NCBI GenBank assembly: GCA_003243275.1
Contig: QFQR01000010.1
Span: forward strand, 1 to 56,009
Direction of reading: 5' to 3'
From: Leifsonia xyli
GTDB taxonomy: Bacteria; Actinomycetota; Actinomycetes; Actinomycetales; Microbacteriaceae
Length of the DNA stretch: 56,009 bases
Shown in pieces: positions 8,368 through 14,943 of the stretch (the stretch's first letter is position 1; the number at the start of each line of letters is the position of its first letter). The translations under genes were made by a program, and so were the position numbers. The notes beneath the pieces were generated by a model. That model did no database searches and was not told where the DNA came from. It saw nothing but the letters and a program-made list of their open reading frames with translations.

Positions 8368-9015
8368 TCATTTACAGGCTTCAAGGAACTCTTTTCGCCA
8401 GAGCAGACCTTCAGTGCTGAAGTGCCCTTCAACTGAGTTGGTCATGCCGCGGAAAGCTTTCGTAACGGTGCTAGATCCACACGACTGCTTAACGCCGCGC
8501 GATTCCATGCACATATGACGCGCATCGATGTAAACGCAAACCGCTTGAGCGTCCAGGTGATCATAAATAGCGTCGGCGATCTGGTTAGTTAAGCGCTCCT
8601 GGACTTGTAAACGACGCATGAAGGCATCAACAACACGAGACAGTTTACTGAGACCTACAATCTTACCGTTGGGAACATAACCCACAGTGGCGCGACCGAT
8701 AATAGGGGCCATGTGGTGTTCGCAATGAGAGTAAACCGGAATATCGCGGACAATAACCAGCTCATTGGTACCTTCTGCACCATCTTCAAACGTTTTAAAC
8801 AGTTCCGCAATATCGACGGCGTAACCACCGAACCAGGTTTCATAAGCTTTCGCTACACGGGCCGGAGTTTCCAACAGACCTGGGCGAAGTAACATGCCTT
8901 CAGAACCGCCTTCGATAACGTTCAGAATCGCTTCAATGTGATAAGCAATTTCATCACGCTGTGGGTGTTCAAAATCCGCTTCTGCTTTGATACCTTCGAG
9001 ATTTAACTGTTCCAT
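8368..9015 (-). CDS. folE: GTP cyclohydrolase I
   Basis: 215 residues, close to bacterial FolE. It makes 7,8-dihydroneopterin triphosphate from GTP, the first step to preQ0. Zinc ligands are visible: Cys98 and His101 in SHCEHHM and Cys169 in RHMCMESRG. LETPARVAKAYETWFGGY, GLSKLSRVVDAF and QSCGSST are all conserved. The ATG at 9015 shares one base with the queD stop (TAATG), so the two are coupled. An upstream in-frame start at 9039 would add eight residues inside queD and is less likely. Confidence 0.96.
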   Translation of the reverse strand: MEQLNLEGIKAEADFEHPQRDEIAYHIEAILNVIEGGSEGMLLRPGLLETPARVAKAYETWFGGYAVDIAELFKTFEDGAEGTNELVIVRDIPVYSHCEHHMAPIIGRATVGYVPNGKIVGLSKLSRVVDAFMRRLQVQERLTNQIADAIYDHLDAQAVCVYIDARHMCMESRGVKQSCGSSTVTKAFRGMTNSVEGHFSTEGLLWRKEFLEACK

Positions 9016-9596
9016 TATTTTGTATACTCCACATGGCACTTAGAGGTTTCTTCGATTACGCATTGTACCAGTTCAACATCATGTTCGTCCAGAAGACGTG
9101 GACCAATAACATTGACCATATATGCGGCCAGGTTTTCAGCAGTAGGGTTGAACGGCAGTGCTACCAAAGAATCGGTAAAATGATGGAAGTCTTTCTGGCC
9201 TACATCGCGCTGATCTTCATCAAACGTTTGATCGTTTTTAGCTAATGCGGCCAAACCATTAATCAAGTCATCTTTTTCCCAGTGCAAGAACTTATGATCC
9301 CAGTTCAGTTCGAGCCATTCGCAGAGCGTGGACTTAACGACACTGAAATCAATAACGCGACCGACAGCGTCCAGCTTAGTGCGATCGTTGACAGTCATAT
9401 CGCGGTAGGTTTGCTTAAAACCTTGACCTTCAACATGCCGGGCTTTACCCGTTGCGACTGCTACGGTTTTCATTTTCGGCGCCACATGGAAATGAAACAT
9501 GTAATTGTGGCCATGCAGATGACGACACTTGCTTTCGTGACCTACTACACGGTGACCTGCACAGATTTCATGAGTACGAATAACTTTGTATGACAT
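9015..9596 (-). CDS. queD: 6-carboxy-tetrahydropterin synthase
   Basis: 193 residues, longer than the usual 120-140 because of an insert (about 40-130). Zinc histidines are H15, H28 and H30, and the catalytic Cys24 lies in SKCRHLHGHNY. DHKFLHWEKDD, PTAENLAAYM and VIEETSKCHVEY complete the family pattern. It converts dihydroneopterin triphosphate to 6-carboxy-tetrahydropterin, the second step to preQ0. GGAG lies before the start. The insert resembles those in other phage QueD proteins and may be specific to them. Confidence 0.95.
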   Translation of the reverse strand: MSYKVIRTHEICAGHRVVGHESKCRHLHGHNYMFHFHVAPKMKTVAVATGKARHVEGQGFKQTYRDMTVNDRTKLDAVGRVIDFSVVKSTLCEWLELNWDHKFLHWEKDDLINGLAALAKNDQTFDEDQRDVGQKDFHHFTDSLVALPFNPTAENLAAYMVNVIGPRLLDEHDVELVQCVIEETSKCHVEYTK

Positions 9597-9636
9597 TTTA
9601 CTTCTCCAGTTGAAGCCTTCCTTGGCTAGCCTGATA

Positions 9637-10122
9637 TTAGGCGACTGTTAAGCCGTTCCGTTTACGACCTTCGTAGATGACATATAATACAGCTGATGCG
9701 GCGAATTTGGAAAGGCTCATTGCAATGATAGAACCCCAACTCGCAAATCCAATCATATGTAGGAATATGAAGGAGTCGACTGGTACTGCAATCAACGAAC
9801 TAATAACAACACGTTGATGGAAAGGCTTTTTCGTAATTGTGAATATAGCATAGTCTAACAATTCGCTCACAGCAAACGAAGTCACAGAAGCATACACCAC
9901 AATCGGGTCGCCCAACCACCAGCTAATTAAACACGCTACAAATATGGCCCACAGCACATGATGCCCGGCGCTACGTTGCGCGTAATCGCGGAGGACAAAC
10001 ACACAGCCCACGAAGAACGCCATAAGCGGCACAGGGCCCAGCGGAGTAAGCACAATTGGCAAGTAGCTGAAGCCCAGGTTTACGAACACCACCATTAACA
10101 GATAAGCGAGGATGAATTTCAT
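9637..10122 (-). CDS. YhhQ/VUT-type queuosine precursor transporter
   Basis: 161 residues with about five hydrophobic segments. FVLRDYAQRSAGHH, the conserved FAVSELLDYAIF and the VPVDSFIFL stretch match the short VUT (DUF165) transporters. E. coli YhhQ is longer (221 aa) and imports preQ0 and preQ1 across the inner membrane. In this operon it probably brings in precursor to supplement synthesis. It starts after GAGG, two bases past the upstream stop. Transport direction and substrate are inferred from family and context. Confidence 0.85.
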   Translation of the reverse strand: MKFILAYLLMVVFVNLGFSYLPIVLTPLGPVPLMAFFVGCVFVLRDYAQRSAGHHVLWAIFVACLISWWLGDPIVVYASVTSFAVSELLDYAIFTITKKPFHQRVVISSLIAVPVDSFIFLHMIGFASWGSIIAMSLSKFAASAVLYVIYEGRKRNGLTVA

Positions 10123-10123
10123 G

Positions 10124-10537
10124 TTAACCTCTTTTAATAATAGTTACTTCTGGTTTAACCCATGGGAAAGATTCAATCTTAACTTTTGAATCTTTCGTTT
10201 GCACACGCGAACCATCAGTGTCTTCAAAAATAATACCGCAAGACCAATAGGCGCCATTTTCATCTTTAAAAACAGAACCGTCGCGGGAATTTTGATACAA
10301 ATTAGAATCAATCTGGACCCATTCCGCATCTTCCCCTGTAAGAGGGGAAATGATATCGTAGTTAGCCAACTTCTGAAAATAAGCTAAAACGTAAGAAGCA
10401 GAAAAGCCGCTATGACCTTGATTTGAAAATACAGTTAACAATTCAACAATATTTTCTTTTACCCGATCTTGCATAGTATCTTTATCAGGCCAAGCCAATT
10501 GCATTTCTTTTTTAGCGTGCTCAACTAAATTGCTCAT
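10124..10537 (-). CDS. hypothetical protein, 137 aa, in the que cluster
   Basis: Helical N-terminal half (MSNLVEHAKKEMQLAW), then a beta-rich half with VFKDENGAYWSCGIIFEDTDG. Not recognised. AGGAG precedes the start, which overlaps the upstream stop by 4 bases. It lies between queC and the transporter but has no visible enzyme motif. Confidence 0.75.
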   Translation of the reverse strand: MSNLVEHAKKEMQLAWPDKDTMQDRVKENIVELLTVFSNQGHSGFSASYVLAYFQKLANYDIISPLTGEDAEWVQIDSNLYQNSRDGSVFKDENGAYWSCGIIFEDTDGSRVQTKDSKVKIESFPWVKPEVTIIKRG

Positions 10538-11181
10538 TTATTCTTCTCCTGATGTTGGAATAACGCACGTTCTACAGATGAAAGGATGTCAATTAAATCC
10601 TGTTCAAAGTCTTTATGCCCACGCTTGCCCGCAGCTAAGATCTTTTTCAGGGCGTGTTCTAAAGCTGCGTTGTTTGGTTTGTAACATTCAATAATGTCAT
10701 AAACGTCAATCCAAACACCAGGCTTAATTTCACGTTTGTATTTGTCGTTAGCATAATGCGCAACTCGCACACCAACAGTTTCGAATGATTGCTGTAACAG
10801 TTGATCAGCAATGCTCAATACTCCAGACTTCTCAACTTTCCAACCCTCAGTACCTGGCATAGGTTGGCGTGGTAGAAGATCGACAGTAGAAGGTCGCCAC
10901 GCTACTAAACAATTCGGAGCTAATGTATCAACAGCAGGTGGGATATTGTATTCGACTTTCACCTTAGCTTCGTTAATATCAACATGATGAATAATAGTAC
11001 CATCATAAAGTTTAATATCGAATTTAAATCCGAGACGACGCAGAGTGTTAATACACGTGATAGAAGTCGCTTGAGCCTTTCTACTGTTAGCGTGAATATT
11101 TACAAAACCATCCACGTCAAGATGTTCGATACCTTTGAGCTGATGGCAATATTTATCTAAAATTTCATTTACCACTTTCAT
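10534..11181 (-). CDS. hypothetical protein with DUF3310-like C-terminus, 215 aa
   Basis: The end (about 163-210), with IDVYDIIECYKPNNAALEHAL, KKILAAGKRG and a DL-containing helix, resembles the DUF3310 domain of phage nucleotide-kinase-like proteins such as T7 gp1.7. The first 70 residues form an unrecognised alpha/beta domain. ATG at 11181 is preferred to 11187 because AGGA lies six bases before it. A role in nucleotide handling is possible but not shown. Confidence 0.72.
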   Translation of the reverse strand: MKVVNEILDKYCHQLKGIEHLDVDGFVNIHANSRKAQATSITCINTLRRLGFKFDIKLYDGTIIHHVDINEAKVKVEYNIPPAVDTLAPNCLVAWRPSTVDLLPRQPMPGTEGWKVEKSGVLSIADQLLQQSFETVGVRVAHYANDKYKREIKPGVWIDVYDIIECYKPNNAALEHALKKILAAGKRGHKDFEQDLIDILSSVERALFQHQEKNK

Positions 11182-11219
11182 AATCATTCCTTTAGTCGCG
11201 CGTCCCTGCGCTTAAACAG

Positions 11220-11954
11220 TTAGAAGTTAAAAGGGTTAGCAGCTACAAAGGCTTCAAAACCTGCTGCGCGAAGTTTACAGGCCGGACACTCACCGCAGCC
11301 ATAACCCCACACGAAGTTAGTATTGTGGTCACCGTTGTAGCAGGTATGGCTATCTTCCAGTACAACCATCAGGAAGTCTACAGCTTTTGCAAGCGCGAAC
11401 GTTTCGGCTTTATTTAACCACATTAACGGCGTGTAAATCTTAATGTTGGTTTCATAACCCAGGTTGAGGGTTTCTTCGAGCGAGCGAATAAATATATCGC
11501 GGCAGTCAGGATAACCGGAATAGTCAGTTTCGCACACGCCAGTAATAAGGCAATCAGCGCCAACCTTCTGGGCGTAAGCGTGCGCCGTAGTTAAGAAGAG
11601 CGCGTTACGGTTCGGGACAAAGGACGCAGGCAGTTTGGAATTTTGAGCGTGCTGAGCGCTGACATCGGTTTGTTCGGTTCCGCGAATGAGTGCGCTGTTC
11701 CCGATAGATTGCAGGGCGGGAATTTCAAAAACAGCGAAGGGAACGTCGTGTTCAGCGCAAATTTGAGCGGCGCAATGGATTTCGACTTCGTGTTTTTGTC
11801 CATAGGAGAACCCAATAGCGTGAACAGTTTCAAAGTTACGCAGGGCTAAACCTAAGCAAGTCACAGAGTCCTGGCCGCCAGACAGGACAACAACGGCGGA
11901 TTTACCCTTCACGTAATCTACAACTTCTTTAACTTTCAATGCAGATACTTTCAT
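11220..11954 (-). CDS. queC: 7-cyano-7-deazaguanine (preQ0) synthase
   Basis: 244 residues. The PP-loop SGGQDS is at 25-30. VPNRNALFLTTAHAYA and the CETDYSGYPDCRD region bind substrate, and Cys205, Cys220, Cys223 and Cys226 (GYGCGECPACKLR) are the expected zinc ligands. It turns 7-carboxy-7-deazaguanine into preQ0 with ATP and ammonia. It is a stand-alone QueC with no fused glutamine amidotransferase as in phage 9g, so the expected product is the nitrile, not the amidine. Confidence 0.96.
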   Translation of the reverse strand: MKVSALKVKEVVDYVKGKSAVVVLSGGQDSVTCLGLALRNFETVHAIGFSYGQKHEVEIHCAAQICAEHDVPFAVFEIPALQSIGNSALIRGTEQTDVSAQHAQNSKLPASFVPNRNALFLTTAHAYAQKVGADCLITGVCETDYSGYPDCRDIFIRSLEETLNLGYETNIKIYTPLMWLNKAETFALAKAVDFLMVVLEDSHTCYNGDHNTNFVWGYGCGECPACKLRAAGFEAFVAANPFNF

Positions 11955-11964
11955 GATTATTTCC

Positions 11965-12126
11965 TTACAGAGCGTGAATTAACGACCCTGGATGGGCCTT
12001 CAACAAATTCTGCCATTTGACAGAAAAGTACAAGTAAGCGTCACGACGTATTTTACGCTGATCCATAGTAGGATACAACTTAGTCATAACGCGAACATGG
12101 CGATTAATATGTTGACGTTTAGTCAT
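11965..12126 (-). CDS. small basic protein, 53 aa
   Basis: Found by hand. It begins MTKRQHINRHVRVMTKL, is rich in Arg and Lys, and ends with a KWQNLLKAHPGSL stretch. GGAG lies about nine bases upstream, and the ATG is one base past the stop of the 148-aa gene. It sits between that gene and queC, keeping the operon gap-free. The charge suggests nucleic-acid binding, but no family is recognised. Confidence 0.65.
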   Translation of the reverse strand: MTKRQHINRHVRVMTKLYPTMDQRKIRRDAYLYFSVKWQNLLKAHPGSLIHAL

Positions 12127-12127
12127 A

Positions 12128-12574
12128 TTAATACTCCATCAGTTTTTCGAGTGTTACTTCAACAACGGTGCCGGCTTTACAACTCCAGCGGATGTACTTC
12201 TTATCGATCTTACGACCATGAACCACGCCAAGCTGGTTCGCTTCGAACTCCAGCTCGCTGATCTTATTATGATGCCATAAAGCGTGTGGAGCATCACAGT
12301 ACCAGCGAGTTACAACTCCTTTATTGTTCTCCACTAAATAGTGAAGTAAAAGGGTTTCAGCAGACGTACCGCTACCTTCATCAGCAACAACACCGAATAA
12401 GGTTGTGCGTTGCATACCGCGACCTTCAGTAAGGTCTGGTGAGTGGTAAACCCTGAAGAAGGCTAAGTTCTTTTTCAACTTACTGTAATGAGCCTCCCAC
12501 TCTTTACAGTCTTGTTCAGATGTGAACTCACGCCCATCGTCAGAGATGAATACAGGCTGATTAACTTGTCTCAT
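12128..12574 (-). CDS. hypothetical protein, 148 aa, between queE and queC
   Basis: The opening PVFISDDGREFTSEQDCKEWE is a small module seen in many phage proteins of unknown role. The rest is alpha/beta with no visible catalytic motif. GGAG precedes the start and overlaps the queE stop. The position inside the preQ0 pathway makes it a candidate accessory factor. Confidence 0.78.
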   Translation of the reverse strand: MRQVNQPVFISDDGREFTSEQDCKEWEAHYSKLKKNLAFFRVYHSPDLTEGRGMQRTTLFGVVADEGSGTSAETLLLHYLVENNKGVVTRWYCDAPHALWHHNKISELEFEANQLGVVHGRKIDKKYIRWSCKAGTVVEVTLEKLMEY

Positions 12575-12576
12575 AG

Positions 12577-13278
12577 CTACTCCACATTGAGTAATTTATG
12601 TATCTGAAGCTGAACTGTATAGTTATGCTTCATTGCACTCGCCAGGACCGCGGCAACGTTGTCAGCGTTATAACCTGCGTCCTGCTCGTCCATCGGCTGT
12701 AAATATATCTTACCACGGAATGACTTATGAGGTCTCGCAATAAAAGGGGTTGCTCGGTGATCAAGAGCTTGCAGAGGTAAACCGTCATCCGCTCGCACGT
12801 TTCCCGCTTTCATAACGTACTTAAAGGCGTTAGCACGATGCAAGGCGCTCGGGTGCAACTTAGCAGTTTTCGGCGAGCATACAACAGTAGCCATAGAGCT
12901 CAGCTCTAGCGGTATTTGCATTGAGCCATTGGTTTCAATCTGTACATCAAAATCATGCTCAATCAGATAATCAACAAACGGGGCAATCTTCTGACGGAAA
13001 GGCTCGCCACCTGAAATAACGATTAGGTTTGCGCTACTATTCGTTGAAATAAGTTGGTTATGAATAGATTTAAGAATAGCCAGATAAGGCATTCTAGCAC
13101 GACCTTGGGTGTATTCAGTGTCACAACCAGGACACTGGAGATTGCAGCCAGCTAGACGCACAAATACAGCAGGACGGCCACAAAAAGGTCCTTCGCCCTG
13201 AATGGTGCTGAAAATGGAATGAACTTCGAGGGTAGATTGATAATCTTTCTTTTCGGGAATTTGAGAATTGGGTTTCAT
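12577..13278 (-). CDS. queE: 7-carboxy-7-deazaguanine synthase (radical SAM)
   Basis: 233 residues. The iron-sulfur cysteines are C45, C49 and C52 in CNLQCPGCD (CX3CX2C). STIQGEGPFCGRPAVFVRL before them and VISGGEPFRQ after them are the family's substrate and SAM sites. It rearranges 6-carboxy-tetrahydropterin to 7-carboxy-7-deazaguanine. It is the first gene of the que block, just downstream of tRNA-Ser. The SD is weak (AAGGA about 13 bases upstream), which may limit its level. Confidence 0.95.
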   Translation of the reverse strand: MKPNSQIPEKKDYQSTLEVHSIFSTIQGEGPFCGRPAVFVRLAGCNLQCPGCDTEYTQGRARMPYLAILKSIHNQLISTNSSANLIVISGGEPFRQKIAPFVDYLIEHDFDVQIETNGSMQIPLELSSMATVVCSPKTAKLHPSALHRANAFKYVMKAGNVRADDGLPLQALDHRATPFIARPHKSFRGKIYLQPMDEQDAGYNADNVAAVLASAMKHNYTVQLQIHKLLNVE

Positions 13279-13314
13279 GGTTTGCAGTGTCCTTGTTTGT
13301 AATGCGTCAAATTG

Positions 13315-13403
13315 TGGCGGATAGTATCCGATTCGAACGGATGGAGCCTTGCGACTCGTCTGGTTAGCAACCAGGTGCCTTAGACCAACTCAGCCAACTA
13401 TCC
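13315..13403 (-). tRNA. tRNA-Ser(GCU)
   Basis: Minus-strand cloverleaf with acceptor stem GGATAGT/ACTATCC, anticodon arm CCTGG-TTGCTAA-CCAGA (anticodon GCT), a long variable arm typical of serine tRNAs and a TTCGAAT T-loop. The discriminator is G, and the 3' CCA is encoded (13315-13317). It reads AGC/AGU codons. It lies between a terminator and queE, so it is probably processed from the que transcript. Confidence 0.95.
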
Positions 13404-13411
13404 TTTAATAG

Positions 13412-13489
13412 CAAGACACTTTGGAGTTCAACACTTGCCTCGTAGCCTCTAAACCAAAGGGGTTATTGATTAGTAACCAAAGTGTCTTG
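13412..13489 (-). repeat. 13-bp inverted repeat enclosing tRNA-like small hairpins
   Basis: CAAGACACTTTGG (13412-13424) and CCAAAGTGTCTTG (13477-13489) pair perfectly around 52 bases. Inside are GGTTA/TAACC (5 bp) and a CCTTT/AGAGG stem. The outline is tRNA-like, but no fit gives a proper T-arm, U33 or CCA. It could be a decayed tRNA or a structured leader ahead of tRNA-Ser. Confidence 0.6.
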
Positions 13490-13496
13490 ATATTAA

Positions 13497-13528
13497 TTGA
13501 AAAATAAAGCGCCCGAAATGGGGCGCTT
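13497..13528 (-). terminator. leftward terminator of the Lys/Ala-rich protein gene
   Basis: Perfect 8-bp stem AAGCGCCC/GGGCGCTT with a six-base loop, followed on the minus strand by TATTTTT. It ends the transcript of the 254-aa gene just past its stop. Confidence 0.88.
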
Positions 13529-13552
13529 GTATTATAAGGGATTACCGGGTGA

Positions 13553-14317
13553 TCAGTCCAGTAAGTTAGTCGGCGTAGGGATAGCTACACGACCTTCGAT
13601 ACCGTTAAACTTCTTCCAGCGAGCGTACTGGGTTTTAACGGTGTCGTAGTTCAGACCTTTCTGTTCTGCATAGGTCAGCAGAATACTGATCGGAACCGGC
13701 TGCTTCAGTTTAGCGGACAGTTCGTCCATCAGTGCCCAGGCATTACCGCAAGCGGTATCGTTGCGCGGACGGGTGATACCGTTCTGATTTGGCATCGCGT
13801 TAGCCGCTTTCGCTTCATCTTTCAGACGCTTCGCTTCAGCTTTTTCTGCATCTTTAGCCGCTTTTTTCGCTTCAGCGACTTTGCCTTTCACGCCTTTCAG
13901 CGCTTCGTCCAGACCCTCAACCAGACCTTCGGCAGCAGTTACAGCAGCAGCCAGTTCGCCAGGCTCTTTCACTTTCTTAATCTGAGCTTTGATCTGCTTC
14001 AGTGAAGCGCGGGCCGATTTCAGGGAAGCGCCGGCGTTTTCGCCCGCAGTGTTGACCTGATCGACGGTGCTTTCAGCAGTTAAGGAAGCCAGAGAAGCTT
14101 TACCAGAATCGACGTGACCTTGGAGAGTAGTGAACTCTTTAGTCACTGCGTCGTTAACGGCAGCCAGTTTTTCACCTTCAGCTTTCGCTTTTTCTTCGGC
14201 TTTCTGCTTATCTTTACCTTCTTTTTCCAGGCGAGCTTTTTCTTTCGCTTCAGCCTTCGCAGCGTCTGCGGCTGCTTTTTTCTGTTCCGGGGTCAGTTCA
14301 GTTTTAACGTTTTCCAT
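13553..14317 (-). CDS. Lys/Ala/Glu-rich coiled-coil protein with C-terminal helical DNA-binding-like domain
   Basis: 254 residues. About 1-175 is a highly charged coiled coil. The C-terminal 75 residues form a compact domain (CGNAWALMDELSAKL, then YDTVKTQYARWKKFNG) resembling the ends of the gene products at 32466 and 47207. Start at 14317 because GGAG lies six bases before this ATG; the in-frame GTG at 14329 lacks one. It has its own promoter and terminator and common codons, so it is probably made in quantity. A nucleoid-like or DNA-binding role is inference. Confidence 0.82.
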   Translation of the reverse strand: MENVKTELTPEQKKAAADAAKAEAKEKARLEKEGKDKQKAEEKAKAEGEKLAAVNDAVTKEFTTLQGHVDSGKASLASLTAESTVDQVNTAGENAGASLKSARASLKQIKAQIKKVKEPGELAAAVTAAEGLVEGLDEALKGVKGKVAEAKKAAKDAEKAEAKRLKDEAKAANAMPNQNGITRPRNDTACGNAWALMDELSAKLKQPVPISILLTYAEQKGLNYDTVKTQYARWKKFNGIEGRVAIPTPTNLLD

Positions 14318-14351
14318 TTGATGCTCCACATGATCTTATTAAGGGTTATGG

Positions 14352-14380
14352 GTTATACCACAAGACAGAACGAAACTTAA
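14352..14380 (-). promoter_or_regulatory. leftward promoter for the 254-aa protein gene
   Basis: On the minus strand, TTAAGT (14375-14380), a 17-base spacer and TATAAC (14352-14357) with TG at the extended -10. A second weaker candidate upstream is TTAACC (14423-14428), 17 bases, TAGTTG (14400-14405). It carries the CCACATTA motif seen at other promoters here. Confidence 0.5.
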
Positions 14381-14449
14381 CAGAGCTCTTTAGATCGTGC
14401 AACTATTATTTTCGAGTAATGTGGTTAATAAAATTGTACTTAACTTCAG

Positions 14450-14932
14450 CTATCCTTCAAAAGCACGTTGTATAGGGCGCTTGAAGTCTATCGGCGACAT
14501 GCTGGTTAAAAGTATAGCCGCTTGCTCCGTAGTAAAGTCAATGGTTAAATTATCCCATAGTCCTTCATCATGGGAAGCTTCGCGTTTTCCTTTTACGAAT
14601 GAGCAATATCCCTGAATATCCCACTTGAGAGCGTACTCTGCCTGATCGCAAACTTCCTTCTGATCAATAATATTTTCCTTACATTCGTTGATCAGATGAA
14701 GAAGTAGATATTCAAGTTGCTCTCGCGTCCATTCATCTTTCGGTATTTCTGCTGTAATAGAGATGTACAGCATAGTTAACTCGCTATCAACAAAGTCCTT
14801 AAACATACCCGCTTCAAACGGTATGGTTTCCTGTGCTTCCGGGCAATTGATAATACCCAGGTTATACAACACCATGAAGTTAGGATGTTTGGCAATCAAG
14901 TCCATTTGATCCCGGTTAATTAAAACGTACAT
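14450..14932 (-). CDS. hypothetical protein, 160 aa
   Basis: Acidic, mainly helical protein with one hydrophobic beta start (MYVLINRDQMDLI). ATG at 14932 is chosen because AGGTGG lies five bases upstream; the GTG at 14941 overlaps that SD. It follows the helicase closely. No family recognised. Confidence 0.72.
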   Translation of the reverse strand: MYVLINRDQMDLIAKHPNFMVLYNLGIINCPEAQETIPFEAGMFKDFVDSELTMLYISITAEIPKDEWTREQLEYLLLHLINECKENIIDQKEVCDQAEYALKWDIQGYCSFVKGKREASHDEGLWDNLTIDFTTEQAAILLTSMSPIDFKRPIQRAFEG

Positions 14933-14943
14933 ATACACCACCT

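Noticed and set aside
11220..11954. Gat-QueC fusion as in phage 9g
   Set aside because: The frame begins at the QueC PP-loop domain with no amidotransferase domain, and none is encoded nearby.
13412..13489. Second tRNA gene
   Set aside because: No fit gives a proper T-arm, anticodon loop with U33 or CCA end; kept only as a structured repeat.
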